From Candidatus Sumerlaeota bacterium (GTDB taxonomy: Bacteria > Sumerlaeota > Sumerlaeia > JADFCT01), in the NCBI GenBank assembly GCA_026398575.1, contig JAPLSP010000302.1, forward strand, positions 1 through 26,895: a stretch of DNA of 26,895 bases, read 5' to 3'. The stretch's first letter is position 1. The number at the start of each line of letters is the position of its first letter. Positions 21,846 through 26,895 of the stretch are shown here, in pieces. The notes below the pieces were generated by a model that saw only the letters and a list, made by a program, of their open reading frames with translations, made no database searches and was not told the DNA's origin. The translations under genes and the position numbers were made by a program.

Positions 21846-23257
21846 TGCCAGTATCGAACCAGACATTGTTGGGCTTTATTCAGCAGATCAGCAAAGAAAA
21901 AGGCCTGAATCCGCAGATCATCAAGGAAGCCGTCGAACAGGCCGTCGTGGCCACGTCGAAAAAGAATCTGTCGCAATTCATCAACGCCCGCGCGGAATTG
22001 AACATGGAAACCGGCGAGCTGCAGGTTTTGGTGACCAAGAAAATCGTGGAGACCGTAAGCAATTGGCGCTCGGAAGTCTCGCTGAAGGAAGCGCGCAAAA
22101 TCAGCAAATCGCTCGAAATCGGCGGCGAGGCGGAAGTGCCCATTCCCGCCAGCGATTTCGGCCGCATTGCCGCCCAATCCGCGCGCCAGATCATCATGCA
22201 GAAAATCCGCGACGCCGAACGCGAGAAAATATTCGAGGAATACAAGGACCGCGTCGGGCAGATCGTCACCGGCGTCATTCAGCGCTTCGAACGGCGCGAC
22301 GCCGTCGTTAACATCGGCGACACGGAAGCGATCCTGCCTTATGAAGAGCAGCCCATTGGCGTGCACTATAAATTCGGCGACCGCATCAAGTGTCTGATCC
22401 AAAATGTTGAAATGACGCCACGCGGCCCGCATATCCGAATTTCGCGCGCCTGCCCGGAATTGATCGAAAAGATGTTCGCGCTCGAAGTGCCGGAAATCGG
22501 CGACGGCGTTGTGCGCATCGTGAATATCGCGCGCGAGGCGGGCGTGCGGACCAAGCTGGCCGTATCCAGCCGCAATCCGGACGTGGATCCCGTCGGCGCG
22601 TGCGTGGGGATGAAGGGATCGCGCGTCCAGATGATCGTCCGGGAGTTTGAAAACGAAAAAATTGATATTGTGCCCTTTTCCGCCGACCCGGTTCGATATA
22701 TCATCGCCGCGTTGAATCCCGCGCAGATTCAGCGCGTGGACCTATCGCCTGAAAAACAGCGGGCCATGGTCGTCGTCCCCAAAGACAGTTTGTCCCTGGC
22801 GATCGGCAAGCGGGGACAAAATGCGCGGCTGGCGGCGAAACTGACGGGATGGCAGCTGGATATCAAGAGCGCCGAAGAGGAAGCGGAAGAAGAGGCCGTC
22901 GAGGAGGCGCGGATTCATTACCTGAACGACCTGCTGGAGCAGGTGGAGATGGCGGCCGAAACGCGCCAGGCTATTGCAGCCTCCGCCTATAACAGCGTGG
23001 AAGCGCTGGCCGAAGCCGAGCCGGCCGACTTGATGGCGCTGGTGGGCGGAAGCGAGGAGCTGGCCGACCTCATTTGCGGCAACGCCCGCAGTTATGTCGA
23101 GGCGCTGCAGGCCATGCAGGCGGCGCAGGAGGCGGACGAAGCAAAAGCCGCCGCCGAGCAGGCCACCGCCGCGCAAGCCACAGCGGGCGAAGGCGTGACG
23201 CCCGCCGCAGAAACCTCCGCCCCAGGCGCGAACGATACGCCGAAATCATCGCAGTAA
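21845..23257 (+). CDS. nusA: Transcription termination/antitermination protein NusA
   Basis: 470-residue RNA polymerase-associated factor for pausing, termination and antitermination. In order: an N-terminal RNAP-binding domain (residues 1-130); an S1 domain (DRVGQIVTGVIQRFERRDAV and ILPYEEQ, about 135-200); KH1 with GACVGMKGSRVQMI; KH2 with SLAIGKRGQNARLAAKLTGW; and a helical C-terminal region (LNDLLEQVEMAAETRQAIA) with a Glu/Ala-rich tail. It is directly upstream of infB, as in many bacteria, but rimP, which often precedes nusA, is missing from this position. A terminator and a possible 24-codon ORF lie in the leader; the gene starts at a TAATG junction. Confidence 0.97.
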   Translation: MPVSNQTLLGFIQQISKEKGLNPQIIKEAVEQAVVATSKKNLSQFINARAELNMETGELQVLVTKKIVETVSNWRSEVSLKEARKISKSLEIGGEAEVPIPASDFGRIAAQSARQIIMQKIRDAEREKIFEEYKDRVGQIVTGVIQRFERRDAVVNIGDTEAILPYEEQPIGVHYKFGDRIKCLIQNVEMTPRGPHIRISRACPELIEKMFALEVPEIGDGVVRIVNIAREAGVRTKLAVSSRNPDVDPVGACVGMKGSRVQMIVREFENEKIDIVPFSADPVRYIIAALNPAQIQRVDLSPEKQRAMVVVPKDSLSLAIGKRGQNARLAAKLTGWQLDIKSAEEEAEEEAVEEARIHYLNDLLEQVEMAAETRQAIAASAYNSVEALAEAEPADLMALVGGSEELADLICGNARSYVEALQAMQAAQEADEAKAAAEQATAAQATAGEGVTPAAETSAPGANDTPKSSQ

Positions 23258-23272
23258 CCGAGGATGTACTTT

Positions 23273-26191
23273 ATGGCAATGCGTGTGTGCGAGTTGGCGT
23301 TGGAACTGGAAATCGAAACGGGCAATTTGCTCGGCGAGATTGAAAAGCTGGGCATATCCGTTCGCAATCATATGTCCCGGATCAAAGACGATGAAATCGC
23401 CAAGGTTTATGAGCGTTATAAGAATCTGAAAAATGCGCAGGCGTTGAAGTGGGCGGCGCCTCAGGCCGCCCAAGCGCCGGCGCCTTCGCAGCCTCCTGTG
23501 GCCGAGCCGGTCATCAGCGAAGAGCATGCGATGCGGATCAAGGAGGCCCATGCCCGGGCCGACGCGGCGGTGGCCGTGGCTGACGCCAAGCGCAAACAAG
23601 CCACGGCGATCGTCGAACGGCATAAAGCCGTCCAGATGAAAAAAGCCGCCGAAGAATCCACGGAAGCAGCGGCAGCCAAACCCGCGGCGGCCAAACCCGC
23701 GGCGGTCAAGCCCATCGCGGCGCCGGCAGCCGCAAAAAAAACCGAACCACATGAAGGCGCCGCAAGACCGAAAGTCGGAGCAAGACCGACGAGACCCGCC
23801 GAACCTGGCGCCGCGCGACCCCTGCGCCCCGCCGAACCCGGCGCCGCGCGACCCATGCGCCCTGGCGAACCCGGCGCCGTGCGCCCCGCGCGCCCCACGC
23901 GCCCTGGTGAAGCCGTCGCCGCGCGTCCCGCGCGACCTGGCGAAGCCGGCGCCGCGCGTCCCGCGCGACCCGCCGGACGCGGAGGAGAAAGACCGGAAAG
24001 ACCGGGAAGACCTGAAGAACGTGGCGGCGCTCCCACCCGCCCGGGTGATCGCGGCAGAGGCCGTGAGCGCGCCCCTGAAAAGCCCGGCGAGCGCCCGCAG
24101 AAAGGAAGAGGAGGACGCCGCGAACCCGGTCAGGATGAGGAAACGCCGCTGGACCTGTCGGACTTGACTATCGAGGTCATGAAGCTGTCGCCGGAGGGTG
24201 GCAAACGCCGGCGCAGCAAAGACAAGAAAAAGACCAGCGCCAAAATATACGAAGACGATACCGATCTGCTGCCCGGCGCCCGCAAAGGGCCGCGTACGCG
24301 TCCGGGACGCCCCGCTTCCGGCGCCCCTGGCCGCCGGATTCCCATCGGCGCCGCCAAACCGCGCTCGCTCGTGATCAAGAAGCCGCTGCCCAAGCGGGTG
24401 GAAATGCCCCATCCGATTCTTCCCATCGCGAAAAAAATCATCACGCATGGCGCCGTGACGCTCGGACAGATGGCGGAAAAAATGCGCCTCGACGCCTCGG
24501 AACTCATCAAAAAGACATTGATGATGGGCGCGCCTCTGGCGATCAACGACATCGTGGACAACGACTTGATCGAACTGCTGGCAATGGAGTTTGGATTCGA
24601 GGTCGAGATCATTCCCGACACGGATGAATCGGACGTCGCCCCCTATATGGCGCAACGGCGCGATCCCAACCGCAACGTCGCGCGGCCGCCCGTCGTAACG
24701 ATCATGGGCCACGTGGACCACGGCAAAACGTCGCTGCTCGAACAAATCGCCAAACTCGAACTGCTGGACGCCGAATTCGGCGGCATCACGCAGCACATCG
24801 CCGCCTATCACGTCCATACGCCCCGCGGCGAAGTCATTTTTCTGGATACACCCGGCCATGCCGCCTTCACGCAGATGCGCATGAGAGGCGGCAAAGCGGC
24901 CGACATTGTGGCTTTGGTCGTGGCCGCCGACGACGGCGTCATGCCGCAGACCATCGAGGCCATCAATCACGCCCGCGCCGCCAATGCGCCCATCGTGGTG
25001 GCCATCAACAAAATAGACAAGCCTGGCGCCGATCCTCAAAAGGTCAAACAGCAGCTCATGGCCTATCAGCTGCTTTCCGAGGAACTGGGAGGCGACACGC
25101 TGTTTGTTGAGATATCAGCCAAAAAGGGCATCAACATAGACGCATTCCTCGAAGCGCTGCTGCTGCAGGCCGAAATCCTGGAATTGCAGGCGGACCCGGA
25201 AGGCCCGGCGGATGGAATCGTGCTCGAAGCCATGCGCGATCAGCAGCGCGGCATCGAAGCGACGGTTCTCATTCAGCAGGGAACGCTGCGGCGCGGCGAC
25301 GTCATCCTGGCCGGACGGACCTTCGGCCGTATCCGCACCATGCTCGATAATCTGGGCCGCACGATCGAAGAAGCGCGTCCCTCCTTCCCGGCGCGCGTCT
25401 ATGGCCTGTCGGGCGAGCCGCCGGAAGCCGGCGAGGCGTTCCTGGTTCTGCCCGATGAGCGCGAGGCGCGTCAGATCGCCGAGAAGCGCGCGGACCGCCG
25501 CCGCAACGCGGGACTGTCCAAGCGCAAACATATCTCGCTCGAAGGGCTGAAAGATTATCTCAAGGACCACGGCGCCAAGGAACTGCGCGTCATCCTTAAA
25601 GCCGACGTCCAGGGATCGCTCGAAGCCATCGAGCAATCCTTCAAGCAAATCCCCGGAGAAAAAGTGCGCCTGTCCGTGCTGCATTCGGCCGTGGGCGCCA
25701 TTACGGAATCCGACGTGCGCCTGGCGGCGGCCTCCGACGCCGTCATCATCGGCTTCAGCGTGCGTCCCGATTCTCTCTCTGAATCGCTGGCGCAACAGGA
25801 AGGCATCGAGATCAAATGCTACAACATCATCTATGACCTGTTGGGCGACGTGCGGTCTTCGATGCTTGGCCTGCTGGACGTCAAATACCGCGAACAGCCG
25901 GAAGCCAAAGCCAAAGTCCTGCAGACGTTCAAAGTCTCCAAGGTGGGCACGGTGGCCGGCTGCTTCGTCGAAGAGGGCGAAATCCGGCGCAATTCCCATG
26001 CGCGCCTGGTGCGCGACGGCAGCGTCGTATGGAGCGGCAAGATTGGCTCGCTGCGGCGCGTCAAGGACGCCGTCGAGCGCGTGCAAAGCGGCGTGGAGTG
26101 CGGCATCGGACTCGAGAATTTCAATGACGTCAAGACCGGCGACGTCATCGAAACCTACACGCTCATCGCCTTGGAAAAGACCTTGGAATAA
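23273..26191 (+). CDS. infB: Translation initiation factor IF-2
   Basis: 972-residue GTPase that places initiator tRNA on the 30S ribosome. The IF2 N-terminal domain ([20 protein letters not shown]) is followed by an Ala/Lys region and a stretch at about residues 165-285 of Arg/Pro/Gly/Glu-Ala repeats (ARP-RPxEPGA type, about 33 bp per DNA unit). The G domain has [25 protein letters not shown] and SAK. Domains 2 to 4 follow ([13 protein letters not shown] and [21 protein letters not shown]). All GTPase motifs are intact. Start 23273 is preferred because GAGG lies 9 nt upstream (23260-23263); ATG 23264 would add three residues. It follows nusA by 15 nt and is co-transcribed with it. The basic repeat stretch is unusual. 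Confidence 0.97.
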   Translation: MAMRVCELALELEIETGNLLGEIEKLGISVRNHMSRIKDDEIAKVYERYKNLKNAQALKWAAPQAAQAPAPSQPPVAEPVISEEHAMRIKEAHARADAAVAVADAKRKQATAIVERHKAVQMKKAAEESTEAAAAKPAAAKPAAVKPIAAPAAAKKTEPHEGAARPKVGARPTRPAEPGAARPLRPAEPGAARPMRPGEPGAVRPARPTRPGEAVAARPARPGEAGAARPARPAGRGGERPERPGRPEERGGAPTRPGDRGRGRERAPEKPGERPQKGRGGRREPGQDEETPLDLSDLTIEVMKLSPEGGKRRRSKDKKKTSAKIYEDDTDLLPGARKGPRTRPGRPASGAPGRRIPIGAAKPRSLVIKKPLPKRVEMPHPILPIAKKIITHGAVTLGQMAEKMRLDASELIKKTLMMGAPLAINDIVDNDLIELLAMEFGFEVEIIPDTDESDVAPYMAQRRDPNRNVARPPVVTIMGHVDHGKTSLLEQIAKLELLDAEFGGITQHIAAYHVHTPRGEVIFLDTPGHAAFTQMRMRGGKAADIVALVVAADDGVMPQTIEAINHARAANAPIVVAINKIDKPGADPQKVKQQLMAYQLLSEELGGDTLFVEISAKKGINIDAFLEALLLQAEILELQADPEGPADGIVLEAMRDQQRGIEATVLIQQGTLRRGDVILAGRTFGRIRTMLDNLGRTIEEARPSFPARVYGLSGEPPEAGEAFLVLPDEREARQIAEKRADRRRNAGLSKRKHISLEGLKDYLKDHGAKELRVILKADVQGSLEAIEQSFKQIPGEKVRLSVLHSAVGAITESDVRLAAASDAVIIGFSVRPDSLSESLAQQEGIEIKCYNIIYDLLGDVRSSMLGLLDVKYREQPEAKAKVLQTFKVSKVGTVAGCFVEEGEIRRNSHARLVRDGSVVWSGKIGSLRRVKDAVERVQSGVECGIGLENFNDVKTGDVIETYTLIALEKTLE

Positions 26192-26193
26192 TT

Positions 26194-26370
26194 AATGTAA
26201 AATGCAAAATTGAAAATGAGAAATTGAAAATGATACCGCGACGGCAGCGCATGTTAGCCGCGCGTTCATTTGATGAAACTGATATTCATCGCCATGCTAA
26301 AGCTTTAGAGATGTTCGCCAATACGCGATTTCATTTTTAGTTTTTCATTTTGCATTTTTCATTTTACATT
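26194..26370. repeat. Inverted pair of 40-nt AT-rich modules (MITE-like)
   Basis: Arms 26194-26233 and 26331-26370 are complementary at 34 of 40 positions, enclosing 97 nt. Each arm is a copy of the module also present at 5127-5166. The inner segment contains CTAAAGCTTTAG but no gene or transposase. It lies 3 nt after infB and may be a non-autonomous element or a large 3' hairpin. Confidence 0.7.
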
Positions 26371-26385
26371 GTCCCCGCTTTTCCT

Positions 26386-26895
26386 GTGCGTTCTCCCGTT
26401 CTCATCTTTATTGCAATTGTGGCCGTGGCGTTTGTGATCCGCGTGCCATTCGCCAGTCTCAACAACCTGTCGCCCGATGCGGTGGACTATATTGACATCG
26501 CCCGCAACGTCGCCCACGGACAGGGCGTCACCCAATCCATCAAATGGCATTACTTTACCGATGCCCCGGCGCCGCGACCGGCCTGGGGCGAGCGGCCCGT
26601 CCTGCTTTCGATCCTCATGGCGCCGCTGGTGGCGGTTTCCGATTCCCTGATTCTGCTGCAATATTTCAACGCGCTGATCGGCGCGCTGGGAGTGGCGCTC
26701 TTATATGCATGGATACGGACGATGGGGGGCGCTGAAAAAACGGCTTTGTGGGCTGCCGGACTCGCGGCAATCAATCCCGCCGCGATTATGTGTTCATCCT
26801 ATGTCTGGACCGAGCCGCTGTTTATCGCATTAGCGATCACGGTTTTTATTGCGCTGGGAGCGCCACTGGGAGCGCCACTGGGAGCGCCGGCATCT
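26386..26895 (+). CDS. GT39/ArnT-like polytopic glycosyltransferase (partial, N-terminal part)
   Basis: 170 codons remain open to the window edge. The product begins with a hydrophobic helix (VLIFIAIVAVAFVIRVPFA) followed by LSPDAVDYIDIARNVAHGQG, the acidic first loop typical of dolichyl-phosphate-mannose/ArnT-type (GT39/GT-C) enzymes, where the Asp is catalytic or lipid-linked-donor binding. Further helices follow (ILMAPLVAVSDSLILLQYF, ALIGALGVALLYAW, ALWAAGLAAINPAAI). The start is uncertain: GTG 26386 is the first codon of this frame after the repeat and no Shine-Dalgarno is seen. The C-terminus at the edge is a LGAP x3 repeat from a 12-bp tandem unit. The donor and acceptor cannot be told. 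Confidence 0.75.
   Translation, partial: MRSPVLIFIAIVAVAFVIRVPFASLNNLSPDAVDYIDIARNVAHGQGVTQSIKWHYFTDAPAPRPAWGERPVLLSILMAPLVAVSDSLILLQYFNALIGALGVALLYAWIRTMGGAEKTALWAAGLAAINPAAIMCSSYVWTEPLFIALAITVFIALGAPLGAPLGAPAS

Noticed and set aside
23246..25039. Long minus-strand open frame opposite infB
   Set aside because: Gly/Arg/Phe-rich composition arises from the antisense of the IF-2 repeats; infB on the plus strand is unambiguous.

Overview
The window (about 26.9 kb, GC-rich apart from a few AT-rich tracts) looks like chromosomal DNA of an uncultivated, diderm-type bacterium. The evidence for that is secreted proteins with signal peptides, a PilB-type pilus ATPase, an ECF sigma/anti-sigma pair and a split of housekeeping and accessory genes. 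The many hairpin and A-rich intergenic repeats and the VIT-vWA genes recall PVC-like or related candidate phyla, but I cannot assign a phylum from sequence alone. I see no rRNA, tRNA, CRISPR array, transposase or phage gene.

Layout. 1-4166 (+): a membrane-anchored vWA protein (Bat-like) translationally coupled to a long Rel/SpoT (p)ppGpp enzyme. 4167-4443: a diverged intergenic repeat and a large hairpin. 4444-5121 (+): recX. 5122-5308: A-rich repeats and a candidate ECF promoter. 5309-7569 (+): ECF sigma factor and its coupled zinc-binding membrane anti-sigma factor. 7776-13882 (+): two paralogous secreted VIT-vWA proteins flanking an AT-rich, secreted orphan. 13889-14010: a hairpin filling the gap between convergent genes. 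14014-18737 (-): a cytidylate-kinase-like P-loop protein, a PilB/GspE ATPase with a long Ala/Pro-rich N-terminus, and an ADP-ribosylglycohydrolase-fold protein whose metal-binding aspartates are replaced. 18965-19649 (+): an overlapping MNT nucleotidyltransferase/HEPN pair. 19688-20842 (+): MutY with an intact Nudix box. 20834-21073: 15-bp repeats and a perfect hairpin. 21144-21524 (-): a small DUF2304-like membrane protein. 21720-26191 (+): a leader with an intrinsic terminator and a possible 24-codon ORF, then nusA and infB. 26194-26370: an inverted pair of 40-nt AT-rich modules. 26386-26895 (+): start of a polytopic GT39/ArnT-like glycosyltransferase, cut by the window edge.

How the parts may work together. 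Rel (stringent response), NusA (transcription) and IF-2 (translation) are core functions. The ECF sigma/anti-sigma operon is followed directly by the duplicated VIT-vWA envelope genes, so a cell-envelope stress circuit is a reasonable inference, although I found no second copy of the candidate ECF promoter upstream of them. RecX and MutY are genome-maintenance genes.

The items I would look at first are the ADP-ribosylglycohydrolase-like protein with Cys/His in place of Asp and a basic tail, the AT-rich orphan wedged between the VIT-vWA paralogs, the terminator plus mini-ORF before nusA, and the families of intergenic repeats that run into the 3' ends of genes.
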